Shown here piece after piece: positions 1 to 11,600 of a stretch of 64,000 nt of DNA (the first letter of the stretch is position 1; each line of letters begins with the position of its first letter). Made by a program: the position numbers and the translations under genes. The notes beneath the pieces are model-generated. The model was not told where the DNA came from, did no database searches, and worked only from the letters and a program-made list of their open reading frames with translations. Source of the DNA: Coprinopsis marcescibilis. Its lineage: Eukaryota > Basidiomycota > Agaricomycetes > Agaricales > Psathyrellaceae. Location of the stretch: assembly GCA_004369085.1 (NCBI GenBank), contig ML210146.1:744001-808000 (forward strand). Reading direction: 5' to 3'.

Positions 1-1058
1 CCACGGAAACCAGACCCAATTTCAAAGGCTTTGGTTGCTGGGATAGAGAGCATCGCGTGTCCCAGCGCAGCCTCGAACTTGTCAAACACCGGTTCTCCAA
101 GACCGGAGGGAACATTACGGATAACGCAAGTTACGGTACCCCCGATAGAATCCAGACCATCTTTAGCCCGGATAATACGCTGTTCAAAATGAAAGATCAG
201 AATAGTTACCCGGACACATAACATTCAACTTACCTGAGTCATCTTTTCAGCAGTCGCTGAGTGAGGACAGCGTGTTGGGTGCTTGTCTACTTCTTCCCGA
301 GTAATCGTTTTCAGCAACTTTCTGAAGTCTTCGGAAACTGCGTCGTCTGCGTCATCGTCATCCTCGTTGGTATCGGAACGCGTAAGGGAGGGAGGCGAAA
401 GTTCGTTGGGAAGATGAATCTTGCCGACCGATGAAACAAATGCTACGATTTCGATCCCATAGGCCTGTTTCAAATACCTTTCGGCGATGGCACCAGCAGC
501 CACTCGACCTGAGAGATAGAAGATCAAGATCGCTTCTCCGGAAAACAAAGGAAGCGCCTACCAATGGTTTCGCGGGCGCTAGAACGGCCACCACCGCTGC
601 TGGCCTTGACGCCATACTTCTCAAGGTAAGTAAAGTCAGCGTGGCTAGGCCTAGGAAAGAGATCGGTTTCGGTATAATCGTGAGGCCTTTGGTCCTCGTT
701 CTTAACGAGCAATGCGATCGGGGTACCAAGGGTCACGCCATGCTCCAAACCAGACTGGAGCTGGACAAGATCCTTTTCGTTTCTCTGTAGTAGACCATGT
801 TAAATGAATAGATTGAAGAGAAGGAGAAGGAAATCGTACCGGGGTAGTAAGGTCACTCTGGCCAGGTCTGCGGCGGCTAAGCTGGACCTGTATGTCTTGG
901 GCAGATAACTCGAGTCCCTGTTATGCGATGAGCAAGCAATACATAAATCAACCGAGCGATGTACTGACTGGGGGGCATCCGTCGATTATAGCACCGACTG
1001 AGGGGCAATGACTTTCGCCGTAAGTGGTTACACGAAAGAGGCGGCCAAAGGTGGACAT
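1..1058 (-). CDS. ARO2: Chorismate synthase, 3' end outside window
   Basis: Makes chorismate from EPSP, the last step of the shikimate pathway, using reduced FMN. Exons read on the minus strand: 1058-970, 917-840, 784-562, 508-234, 179-<1. The start at 1058 gives [17 protein letters not shown], the family's N-terminal block with the catalytic His. Next come [34 protein letters not shown] and [16 protein letters not shown] blocks (here [18 protein letters not shown]), all flavin/EPSP-site signatures. The last visible exon holds [13 protein letters not shown] and the GLGEPVFDK block. Around 280 residues of a usual 380-400 are present; the C-terminus lies before base 1. An acidic Asp-rich insert sits near codon 160. 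It is divergent from the SAP30-like gene, with 277 bp between the two start codons. Identity is very secure. Confidence 0.96.
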
Positions 1059-1335
1059 TGTAAAGTGGCTCGGTTTTTTGGTGAAATTGTTTGTGGGGTG
1101 ATGTGTCTCTGAACACGAATGTTAGCTGCACAGGTACTTATACTGGCGAATGTGAGCATTACGAACTTGCTGACGCAGAGTCGGTAGAAGATAAAAGACG
1201 AGGAGTCGAGTAAGATTGTGGAAGAAATAGTGAAGATTAGATGATATAAGTAATAGCCGATTTAGATGCCGACTAGCCCGCTGGTTGATCGACGAAATAT
1301 CTCTCAGGCTTGTTCAGCCACCAACCAGTACCTTG

Positions 1336-2064
1336 ATGTCAGCCTCCATAGTCCAACCTTCAGCTTCGCGCGCTAGAACACAATCAAGAAAGAAAGCAAA
1401 CGACGATGCATCGTATTTTGGGCCGTCCACATCACTGTCTGCCACCACAGCAACGAAACGGCAGGCGGCGGACAAGCTGGACGGAGAACCTCGAGTGAAA
1501 CGGAAACGTGCTGAGCCAGCGCCAGTCCAGCCAGCGGCAAAGAAAGATGGTCCAGAGCTCGAACCGAGATTATCTTTGGTATGTCGGCAGTTGTGTAGCG
1601 TTCATTTATATTAACCAGTCATGGACCCTGCACAGGTCGAATTCAACAAGATGTCTGTCCAGGTGCTTTACAAATACATGACACAGTTCGATATCATTCC
1701 CCCAGTATATCCCTCACCACTTACCGCCGAAGACCCTCCATATCCCGCGCTACTGGCTGACAGCCAACGCCAACCATCGAGGTCACCCAGTCCTCCGCCC
1801 ACTACAACTCCCGCGAACCGTCCTCGTCGAGAACCTAGCCAGAGTCAGCAACGGCGCAGAAGTTCGAGGCTGGTGGACGAGGATCTTCCCTACCGGACGC
1901 CTGTTCTCGCAGACATTGCTGACCTACCCAATGTACTTGCCACCGTTGTGGAGCGTCATTTTCGTGAAATGGTTTCCATCAATGGACGGGAAGAAGTCGA
2001 TACGCTTGCCGCATTTATGTGTGCCGTAGAGAAGGCAAAAGGTAACAGACATACGAGATTCTAA
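1336..2064 (+). CDS. SAP30-like Sin3-binding protein
   Basis: Probable subunit of the Sin3/Rpd3 histone deacetylase complex, acting in the nucleus. Exons 1336-1578 and 1636-2064, 223 residues. The N-terminal half is basic and disordered, with a likely nuclear signal VKRKRAEP. The conserved part starts FNKMSVQVLYKYMTQFDI, which fits the SAP30 pattern of a short helix followed by a Sin3-contacting segment. It resumes after a Pro/Ser/Arg-rich loop with VVERHFREM and AAFMCAVEKAKG. The start is the ATG at 1336; the ATG at 1266 reads into a stop. The family call rests on motif shape only, so it is moderate. A further short 3' exon is possible at a weak donor after KAK, but an in-frame TAA at 2062 closes the simplest model. 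Confidence 0.55.
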
Positions 2065-2980
2065 ATATGTACATCCCTTGTGCAACCATCAAGCCACTTG
2101 CCACCGACGTTGCTTTTGCTGTCCACTCCAATTGGTTGACTGCGGGCTTGTTCCCGTGTTTATATTCTGCCCTTGTTGCCAACGCGTGTCCGGGCGCATC
2201 CTTTCTTGGAGCACCTTGGCCTCATCTTGAGATCATACCGAGGGCCCGGACATGTCAGTACCGGTCAATCGGTATGCAAGGATGCAACGGTCGTAGCCCA
2301 ACACACTGGTAAGATTGCACTTACGAGGTAGGCACCCAATAGGCACCTACCTGCACATTTGGTGTAGTCGTGGCGAAACGAGATGAAACACTGATCAAAA
2401 TATGAGAAGCGGCAGGGATGTACCTCTCTGCCGGTTCTACATTACTGTTCAGGCAAGTGCCGTTAGTATTGCAGCGCATTGATCTGAGCTTTCGACACCA
2501 TACTATACTGACAGTTCGCATCGAGAAGTTCGATGGGCCATGTCAAGCATGCTGGTCGAACCTGTGCATGGCACTGCATGTACTAGAAGTGCAAGTTATT
2601 CGTGAAAGAAGCCCGGTCTGTAACTAAAAAATCAACGAAAATTAAAACATACAATCCTGGTGGAACTTGTGACATATGTAATGTGATGGTCAAGATTTTT
2701 AGCCGTGGGAGAGTCTCCCTGGTAACAGTTCTATAACATAGAATCGCTTCCTATATAATAACTGACAGCTCACCTTCACTTTCCCAGGTCCTTTCCTTTC
2801 CCCCCGCTTTCGTTTCGCTTTCCCTTTTCGCAGCCGTGCTGCCTAGCTTTGCCTCTCATTGTGAGCTACTGTGTCCATATCTCATCTCAGAATCGCTGAC
2901 CGCCTCATAGTTCCCATCTTTAGAATTCTTCCGCTCCCCACGTTCTTTTTACTTCTGCGAAGTTGTTTCTGAGGTCTAAA
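2065..2980. other. Intergenic region with secreted-protein promoter
   Basis: No conserved coding exon was found. The only notable items are a TATA-like CTATATAATA at 2751 followed by a pyrimidine-rich tract (about 2780-2870), typical of strongly expressed fungal genes and placed about 230 bp before the next ATG, and a short imperfect hairpin near 2327-2352 (GGTAGG pairing with CCTACC). Confidence 0.5.
2751..2760 (+). promoter_or_regulatory. TATA box and CT-rich leader of the N/Q-rich secreted protein
   Basis: CTATATAATA lies 221-230 bp before the ATG at 2981 and is followed by a long C/T tract and CTTTCC runs. In filamentous fungi this layout marks the core promoter of highly expressed genes. 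The transcription start itself is not visible. Confidence 0.5.
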
Positions 2981-4342
2981 ATGAAGTTCACGTCGGCACT
3001 CTCTGCTCTTGTTGTTGTTCTGCCCCTCCTTTCCCCTGCCATGGCACAATTTGGCGCTCAGGGAAACCGCAATCAGGGAAACCAGAACGGAGGCCAGAAT
3101 AATAACAACAACAATAATAACAACAACAACAACAACCAGAATAACAACAACAACCAGAACAACAACCAGAACAATAACCAGAACAACAACCAGGATCCTC
3201 AAACCTCTTTGAGTAAGTTCCAGGGGCTTTCTCCGTCTAAAGCTCTGGCTAACGCCCGAATTCCCGTCTGGTAGCTCTGGATAGTCGTGTCATTGCGCTA
3301 GGTTTCGCTCAAAATGGCCAGAACCCCCCTGTTGCAGGTAACGTAACGGCCATTGTCGTCCTCATGTTGAGCGCTAAAGTCACTCGTGAATAGGGCAAGT
3401 TGCTTCCCTCACGTCGACCAACAACTTCATCAACTTCTGCTTGACCGTGCCCAACCTTGAAATCACCGATGGCAAGCAGAAAACGCAGGGCTCGTGCAAT
3501 CCGGCACCCATCGGTGCTATCCCCAGCGTCGACAGAATGCCTTCCTCCAAGTTCGAGTTCCCCCCGAACGGAGGAACTGTCACTCCCAACCAGCAGTTCC
3601 AGATCAGGATGGCAATTCAGAACCTTGCCACTGGCAACTTCGTCAACGCGCAGGCTAACTACTTCGCTGCTCCCCAACAGCTCAACGGAGCTGGTATCAT
3701 TCTTGGTCACTCTCACGTCGTCATCGAGCGGTTGACCAGTCTCGCACAAACGCAGCCCACCAACCCAAGGAACTTCGAGTTCTTCAAGGTTCGCCTGTTC
3801 ACGACCATTCATTGTCCTCCGTTTTTGAAATGTGAATAGGGTCTTAACGGGGCGGCTAACGGTGGTGTCCTGACTGCTGACGTCACTGATGGTTTGAGCC
3901 CTGGTGCATACCGTCTCTGCTCCATCAACACCTCCTCCAACCATCAACCTGCCATTGTCCCCGTCGCTCAACACGGTGCTCTCGATGACTGCGTCTACGT
4001 AAGCTGGGATCGACCATCATCCATCATTTGTGTCTCACCGATCTCTTTATCTAGTTCACGTCTGGCGCTGCTGCCAACAACAACCAGAACCAGAACAACC
4101 AGAACGGCAATGGTCAACAGCAGAACCAGAATCAGAACCAGAATGGGCAGCAGCAGAACAACCAGAACAACAACCAGAACCAGAATCAGAATGGTCAACA
4201 GGGCAATGGTCAACAGAACAACCAGAACCAAAACCAGAACCAGAATAACCAAAACAATGGTCAAGGTCGTCGTGGATTTGGTGGCTTCAACAGGGGCAAC
4301 AACGGCGGACGTCGTGGTCTCTCTGCCCGCGCCCAGCTTTAG
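2981..4342 (+). CDS. Secreted Asn/Gln-rich conserved fungal protein
   Basis: Function unknown. Exons 2981-3212, 3275-3337, 3394-3788, 3840-3998, 4055-4342; 378 residues. A clean signal peptide (MKFTSALSALVVVLPLLSPAMA) precedes an Asn-homopolymer-like tract. A globular core of about 220 residues follows, with LTSTNNFINFCLTV, SCNPAPIGAIPS, ILGHSHVVIE and GALDDCVYF. I recognise this core as a widespread secreted family in mushrooms and some ascomycetes that has no assigned activity. After the core comes a second tract rich in NQN/GQQ and an RG-rich tail. The core carries few cysteines. The two low-complexity arms flank the core symmetrically, which suggests a wall- or surface-associated spacer rather than an enzyme. 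All five exon phases close exactly. Confidence 0.85.
3088..3195 (+). repeat. AAC/AAT trinucleotide tract coding poly-Asn
   Basis: A run of AAT and AAC codons interrupted by CAG codes an Asn/Gln stretch in exon 1 of the secreted protein. Both Asn codons are mixed, so it is not a pure microsatellite. Length variation between strains is likely. Confidence 0.8.
4075..4265 (+). repeat. Imperfect AACCAG-type repeat coding N/Q-rich arm
   Basis: Repeated AACCAGAAC / CAGAATGG units in the last exon of the secreted protein code the C-terminal N/Q/G arm. Confidence 0.8.
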
Positions 4343-4917
4343 ATAAGCTGACTTGTTGCATGTATATAGATCATTCCCTGATACCACTCTTTAATTCGTT
4401 CTGCACTTCGTTTTCGCCCACCTTGTTTTCTCTGACGCACTGTACATTTAAGAACTTCAGCACATTTTCTTTCCAAAGTTGGGATTGGCAATTTTATATG
4501 AGAAGGCTAGCCTTTTTCTTTCGCATTCGACGATAACATTAAGGACCTCGGCCACTTCTGTTGGCGTTTGTCTAAGCATTCTGCACCACGAGATGGCTCC
4601 CTTTTAATTTGCCAGGAGTGGTTGCGTCGAGATACTCGCTGTTGAAATGAACACAGAGACAGTTGGTGGAAACCATACCGATGAACGGCTTCGGAGGACC
4701 AGAGTACCCTGTTCATGTCCTAGTAACCCTCCATGCGTTCATTTAGGGCGTAGGCAAGGAGACCTTTGAATCGAGAATCCTGATTGGCTGATCTATGCCA
4801 ATATTCACACGGTTATTTGGAGAGGCTTCACCGACCACTTAGGGCTCGGGTGGCTCTAAGATCAAAATCATCTCCCTCAGCAACAATCGCCTCTCTCCAA
4901 TACAGATCTCCACCATC
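4343..4917. other. Intergenic region
   Basis: Contains the 3' end of the secreted-protein gene and the upstream region of the GCN20-like gene. No conserved exon, RNA gene or repeat was seen. Confidence 0.5.
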
Positions 4918-7900
4918 ATGTCAGAAGAAGACATTGCGGAAGAAATCCGTGCCGTATTTCCAGGAACTGAGGAGATTATTGTCCAATACCTAGCAGGATA
5001 CCTAGTCGACGACGCTGGTGAAGACGAGGACGTCCTCCAGATTGGCCGAGAGATCCTTCAGTCGGTGGCTGGAAACAATCATGAAGCTTTGGAACGTATA
5101 ATGCAGAAACTCGGGGAACTGCTACAGGATCAGTTGAGAGCGCGTCAGAAGAGTAAGGCGCAGCCCAAACTCCAGAAATTGGACAAGGTCATGGACATGA
5201 GCAAGACTCAGCTCTCCAGGACACTTGTCATGAACGAAGCAGTTGATTTGGAATCGATAAACAAGGGAAAGTGCGTACCTCGTTGATTCTCTTCAAAAGC
5301 TGAATATAACGTCACTATTTTAGAGCCTCTCGAGTAGACTTTAAAAAGTTGGAAAAGCAAGAAGCCAAGTTGAGGGTGCGAATCTATCATCCAGCGGCCT
5401 CCATATGGCTAAGTGAACCGTCGGTAAATAGGCAAAGATCGAGAAGCGTGCAAAGCGGGATTTGTACGAAGGTTCAAAACTTCTCGACGCACATAAGAAA
5501 CAGGTTGCGTCCCGCACACGTCCTCAGAAAATGCGTCAACTAACAGTCACCTGTAGCAATCGTATGAGGAGATGTTCATGAAGGTGAGATCTCTAGATAT
5601 ATCTGCGGAAAATGTCTAACTGGGATGGGAAGATCAATCCACTAGCAGCAAGTTCAAACGCGAAGAACAAAAGCAAGGACATTCATTTGCCTTCGATTGA
5701 TGTCAGCTTTGGGTCCAACAAAATCTTGTCGGTTCGATTCAATTCTGCTAGCAACAAATGATTGACCATTTGCGTTAGATCTGGCGCCAGCCTTACATTG
5801 GCTCATGGCAAAAGATATGGCCTCATTGGTCGTAACGGTATGTGATCCAACCTGCAAACTAGCGGAATGCGTAGTAACTCAGGACGGGGCAGGTATCGGA
5901 AAGTCTACGCTTCTTCGACATATCGCCCTGCGAGAGGTCCCTATTCCGGCACACATCACCATCTTGTTTGTTGAACAGGAAGTCCGTTGTCTTTATTTTT
6001 CATCTCTTAAATGCATCAAAAAGCTGAACGTTCTTCGAGATCATTGGTGACGATACTCTGGCCATTGATTCGGTACTAAAGGCAGATGTCTGGAGAGATC
6101 ACCTGTTGAAGGAACAAGTATCTCTAGACGCAAAGTTGGCTGAACTTGATGCGGAGAATGATGATAAGCGTTTCGAAGACGCCCGTGAAGAACTTTCAGT
6201 CCGGCTCGCAGATGTCCATGCTCAGCTCGCAGAGATGGACGCCGCCGGTGGCCCGGCAAGAGCAGCAGCATTGTTGGCAGGTATAGCGGCAAGTTTCCTT
6301 TTGACAAAACACACAGTCATTGATGTCCTGTAGGGCTTGGATTCGATGAAAAGGATCAGCAGCGACCTACCAGATCCTTCAGTGGTGGATGGAGGTTGGC
6401 GTTCTCGTCACTTTGTGTCTGTTCGTCGCTCACGGCTTAACTTAGAATGCGACTGGCACTGGCGCGTGCATTGTTTGTCAAGGTTCGTGAACTGGACAAT
6501 TTGATCAATATTGCCTATGAACTCTTTCGTAGCCAGCTCTTCTATTGCTGGATGAACCTTCCAATCACAGTGAGCCAACAATAGCACTTCTACATCCTAT
6601 TGCATCCTCTGATCAAAACACATAGTCGATCTCAACGCCTTGGCATGGCTAGAGGATTATCTGCAAACCTGGCCCGGTACCATCCTAGTTGTGTAAGTTC
6701 ATCGCAAATCATAGGCGTCTCGTTTGCTGAAAGTCGGCATCAAGGTCTCACGACCGAGCTTTCCTGTAAGTCATCCTGTTAGCCACCGCTTGGTGATTGG
6801 TTTACAATAATAATTGCCCAGCGACGCCGTTGCAACCGATATTGTCCATCAACATTCTGGTCGTCTCGATTACTACAAAGGGTAACGTTTGCATACTGCT
6901 CTCAGAGTCCCTTCAGAGCTTACACAAGCACAGAAACTTCTCACAATTCTATTCCACAAAATCTGAGCGCGACAAAAACTTGAGAAAGGAGTACGACACT
7001 CAGATGGAGTATCGCAAGCATCTACAGGCCTTCATTGATAGATGGCGTTATAACGCCAATCGTGGTAAGTCACTTGTTATATTATATTATCAATGCAGTT
7101 CACTTCAAATGCTTCTTCTTAGCTGCACAGGCACAGATGAAAATCAAGATCTTGGAAAAGGTACCTGGCTATCTCAGCGCGTACAACCTAAACTCATCTT
7201 CTATAGCTCCCCGAAATCCATCCACCGGACGAAGAAGAGTCGGAAACCTTCAAGTAGGAATTCGTTACCAAGCCCACAAACCCTCTACTGACTGTTTTAC
7301 AGGTTCCCAGAAACAGACAAACTTTCACCTCCGTTGTTACAGATGTCTGAGGTTACTTTTGGGTACCAACCAGACCAGCTGATTTTGAAGAATGTGTACT
7401 TCGACATTGGCCTGGACTCGCGGATAGCGCTTGTCGGTGCCAATGGCGCCGGAAAGTCAACATTGTACGCTATCCAGGTTCCCTGTCTTCCCTGTACTCA
7501 GGACTGGTTGCTAGGGTCAAACTTCTCACTGGAGAACTCAATCCGAAGTCCGGGCATGTTACACGTAATGGCCGTCTTCGGGTGTATGGATCACTCCCGT
7601 CGAACCTGAGCAAGGTCTAATTGTATTTCTAGGGGTTACTTTGCACAGCACCATGTAGACACTCTCGACGCGACTATGTCTCCCGTTCAGTTCTTGGCTT
7701 CAAGATTCCCTGGACGAACAGAACAGGAATACAGAGGCCATTTAGGAAACTTCCAGATTAGTGGAATGACGGGGTGAGCAATTTTGCTATTCTCAATGTC
7801 GGGCATAAATGACGCCGCTTGGTTTGCAGCTTGCAACAGATATCAACGTTATCCGGAGGTCAAAAGTCTCGTGTGGCATTTTCACTCCTTTCGTTACAAC

Positions 7901-8302
7901 AGCCGCATATTCTGCTACTGGATGAAGTTCGTATTCTTTCTGCTCGGTTTTCGGGTCATTCTGATTTGAGTTTAGCCTACCAATCATCTCGATATTGAAG
8001 GTTTGGACGCATTGATGAAAGCACTCCAGGTTTGGAACGGTGGAGTCATCGTGATATCTCACGACGAGCGCTTCATTACTTCGGTTGCGAAAGAGGTCGG
8101 TCAATATCATTCAAGCCGCGCACTCGATGCTGAAGTTTGTATTCTAGCTATGGGTGTGTGGCGATGGAACGGTAGCCAAGTTCCGCGGTGACGTTCAAGC
8201 TTACAAGGTTCGTTGCTCAAATCTTACGCGTTATCAATGGGAAATTGACAAAGACCTGTACGATAGCAACTTATTGTAAACAACATCAAGTTGAAGCCTT
8301 GA
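4918..8302 (+). CDS. GCN20: GCN20-type ABC-F ATPase, 24 exons
   Basis: Cytoplasmic twin-ATPase without membrane segments; in yeast it binds Gcn1 on ribosomes and activates the Gcn2 amino-acid-starvation kinase. Exons: 4918-5270, 5324-5375, 5432-5503, 5557-5583, 5633-5727, 5779-5837, 5893-5981, 6040-6280, 6334-6394, 6446-6482, 6533-6569, 6626-6692, 6745-6765, 6822-6881, 6934-7064, 7123-7160, 7207-7253, 7303-7464, 7515-7583, 7633-7773, 7830-7926, 7976-8095, 8148-8207, 8267-8302. All phases agree, giving 723 residues (yeast Gcn20 is about 750). Walker A GRNGIGKST lies near residue 219 and GANGAGKST near 541. Signatures are FSGGW and LSGGQKSR, Walker B motifs are LLLDEPSNH and LLLDEPTNH, and the inter-domain linker is Lys/Glu-rich. 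The N-terminal helical part, needed for Gcn1 binding, is present. Confidence 0.93.
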
Positions 8303-8633
8303 AGAAATTGGCAGTGCACAGGGTACAACTGTGGCATTTTCGCTGTCCAAATTCCAGTAGTTTATAGTGTAGAATGTACCTATATCATCCGTACTATCCA
8401 TACTACCAAAATGTTGCGGAAAGTTGGGGGTCTCGGTCATGACCGTATGTTGCAACGAAACTAGAAAAGGCTTGGCAGACGCGTTAAACAGTACTTACAC
8501 GTGATCATGATGTTTTGACTCGTTCGCGTGGCTTGACGCGTTTTAGTAGGCTGTAGCAGCAGAACACTCACAATCAACGACGACAACAACAACGACCTTG
8601 ACGCCATTCTCAACTCCCCTCAAACTAGTACTC
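8303..8633. other. Intergenic region upstream of TOP2
   Basis: Holds the GCN20 3' end and the TOP2 promoter. Two ACGCGT sites (8479 and 8536) are the only clear signals. Confidence 0.6.
8479..8541. promoter_or_regulatory. Two MluI-type cell-cycle boxes (ACGCGT)
   Basis: ACGCGT occurs at 8479-8484 and 8536-8541, about 150 and 93 bp before the TOP2 ATG. In yeasts this is the core of the MBF (Mbp1/Swi6) site of G1/S genes. The word is expected only about 0.08 times in a 330 bp interval, so the pair is suggestive. Binding is inferred. Confidence 0.5.
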
Positions 8634-11600
8634 ATGAGCTCCTCAGGAGGAGAAGATTTTGACTTTGGCAACAACTCTGCATCTGAATCGGACGACTATG
8701 GGCCCGCGAAGAAGGTCAGTGAATGCCATGTCGCCGCATCGTCCCAACATTATTCAACTTGTAATATTCTGCAAAGACTGCAACAAAGGCCAAGGCTCCC
8801 ACAAAGCCCAAAGCTAAACCGTCCGCTAGCAGCACGAAGCCTAAAGCTGCGCCGAGGAAGAAGAAAGCAGTGGCTAGCGACGATGATAGCGACATGGACG
8901 CGAAGCCTGCTCCCAAAGCCAAAGCCAAGCCTGCTCTCAAGAAGAAAGCTGCTCCCGTGGACAGTGACAGCGATATGGATGAAGATGGACCTGCACCAAG
9001 GACTCAAGCAGAAGGCTCCGTGTCGGGGCCGTCAAAGAAGAAATCCGCCTCAGAGCAATACCAGAAGGTAGTTCACATCTATTCATGGCATTCATTTGGA
9101 CTCACGTCTCGGTGGTTCTCTAGCTAACTCAGCTAGAACATATCCTGAAGCGACCAGACTCATACATTGGAAGCATCGAAACCATTACGCAGCCGATGTG
9201 GGCATATGACGCGGAGGCCAAACGTATGGTTCACCGAGATGTCAAATATGTTCCCGGGTTTTTCAAAATCGTCGATGAAATTCTCGTGAATGCTGCAGAC
9301 AATAAGGTATGCGCCAGCCTCTTATCTGACCACTGCTCGTCTAACTTGGAATAGATCAATGACAAGACGATGGACACATTGAAAGTGAGTATCAATGTCG
9401 AAGAGGGCACAATCTCCGTCTTCAACAACGGACGCGGTATTCCCATCGAAATACATTCAAAGGAAGGCATATATATCCCGGAAATGATTTTCGGACACCT
9501 ACTGTCATCGTCGAACTATGACGACGACGAGAAGAAATTGACCGGTGGTCGTAACGGTTATGGCGCAAAATTGGCCAACATATACTCACTAGAGTTCTCG
9601 GTGGAGACGGCGGACAAGAATACCCAACAGAAGTACAAGCAAACCTGGACAGACAACATGTCGAAATGTGGAAAAGCGAAGATCACCAAGAATTCAAGAG
9701 GCGAAGAGTTCACGAAAATAACTTTTCGTCCAGACTTGAAACGATTTGGCATGGAAGAAATCGACTCTGACACCCTCGCTTTGCTCAACCGACGCGTGTA
9801 CGACATGGCTGGGACCATCAAGGATGTCAAGGTCTTCCTTAACGACGAACGGCTCAAGATCAAGAACTTCAGGCAGTACGTCGACATGTATGTCAATGCT
9901 GCTCAGGAAGTTGCAGCGGAAAAATCTGGAGGAGCTGCCCAAGCCAAGCACACCATTGTCCACGAGCAAATATCAGATCGGTGGGAAATTGCCTATACGC
10001 TTTCCACAGACGGGGCGTTCCAACATGTGTCTTTCGCCAACTCCATTGCGACAACCAAGGGCGGAACCCACGTTACCTACCTCGCTGATCAAATTGCCAA
10101 GAATCTCCTCGCCGCTATTGCAAAGAAGAACAAAAACGCAACGGTAAAGAATGCCCAAATTAAGAACCACATGTGGCTCTTTGTCAATTGCCTGATCGAA
10201 AACCCGACGTTCGACAGTCAGACAAAGGAGTTGATGACCCTGCCTTCGAACAAGTTCGGGTCAAAGCCAGTCATTTCCGAAAACTTCATTAAAAAGGGTG
10301 AGTCGTTATTCTCGATTCTATGTGCATATGGCTGATTGAGTTTAGTGCAAAACTCTGGAATCGTCGAGAACGTGTTGAACTGGGCAAAGTTCAAAGCAGA
10401 TCAGCAAATCAAGAAGACGGACGGTACGAAGCGGAGCAGGTTAGTAGTATAAAGACACGGGTTGGTATATGGCTGAATCTTCACGTAGATTACTGGGGTT
10501 GACCAAACTCGCCGACGCGAACAACGCTGGAACGAGGCATGCCAAAGACTGCACGTTGATTCTAACCGAAGGTGACTCCGCCAAAGCGTTGGCGATAGCG
10601 GGTCTTGGAGTCGTCGGTCGCGACAACTTTGGCGTTTTCCCCCTTCGAGGAAAGCTCTTGAACGTCCGAGAAGCTCGGCACGACCAGATCATGAAGAACG
10701 AAGAAATTCAGAACATCAAGAAGATTTTGGGTTTGCAACATAACAAGGATTATACCGACTCCTCGAGTCTACGGTACGGACAGCTCATGATCATGACCGA
10801 TCAGGTAGGTCGACGCCTTGCTAAATACTAGACGCAATAGCTAACGTAGGCGTAGGATCATGATGGTTCCCATATCAAGGGCCTTATTATCAACTTCCTG
10901 GATCACTTCTATCCATCTCTGCTGAAGATACCCGGCTTCCTCGTCGAATTCGTAACGCCAATCGTTCGTGTAAGTGAACTCCCATGTTCCTCAGTCAATG
11001 CTTTGAAGTTAACATAAACACATAGGTCAAGAAAGGAAACAAGGTCAAGGACTTCTTTACTATCCCTGAATACGAACAGTGGCTTGAAGATACTCCCGAT
11101 GCTCGGAAATGGGAGTCCAAGTACTACAAGGTTGGTGATGCGTCAATGACGATCGAACGTTTATTTAAAGTGGTACATCCTAGGGGTTGGGTACTAGTGA
11201 GGACAAAGACGCACGCGACTACTTTAGCAAGATGGAGAAGCATATGATCCCTTTCGGTGCAACGCAAAACGGGGACCGCGAACTCATCGAGCTTGCTTTC
11301 AGCAAAAAGAAAGCTGATGATCGCAAGGAATGGCTTCGCAACTTCAAGGTAAACGGTCGTCTCGTCTCTCCCTGTTGTCCTGATGTCCTGATGAGGGTTG
11401 TAGCCTGGCACTTATCTTGACCATCGACTGGAAGAGATCCCCTACTCAGAGTTCATCAACAAGGAACTAATCCTGTTCTCTATGGCGGATAACATTCGTT
11501 CTATTCCTTCCATCGCGGATGGCCTCAAGCCTGGTCAACGGAAGGTCATTTGGGGTTGCTTCAAGAGAAAGCTAAGAAAGGAAATCAAGGTGCCAAAGTC

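Noticed and set aside
2327..2352. Inverted repeat GGTAGG ... CCTACC
   Set aside because: Only six perfect pairs with a mismatched extension; no transposon ends or coding sequence nearby.
2882..3202. Val/Ile-rich minus-strand frame
   Set aside because: Antisense shadow of the AAC/AAT tract in the secreted-protein gene.
3995..4387. Val/Leu-rich minus-strand frame resembling a membrane protein
   Set aside because: Antisense shadow of the AACCAG repeats.
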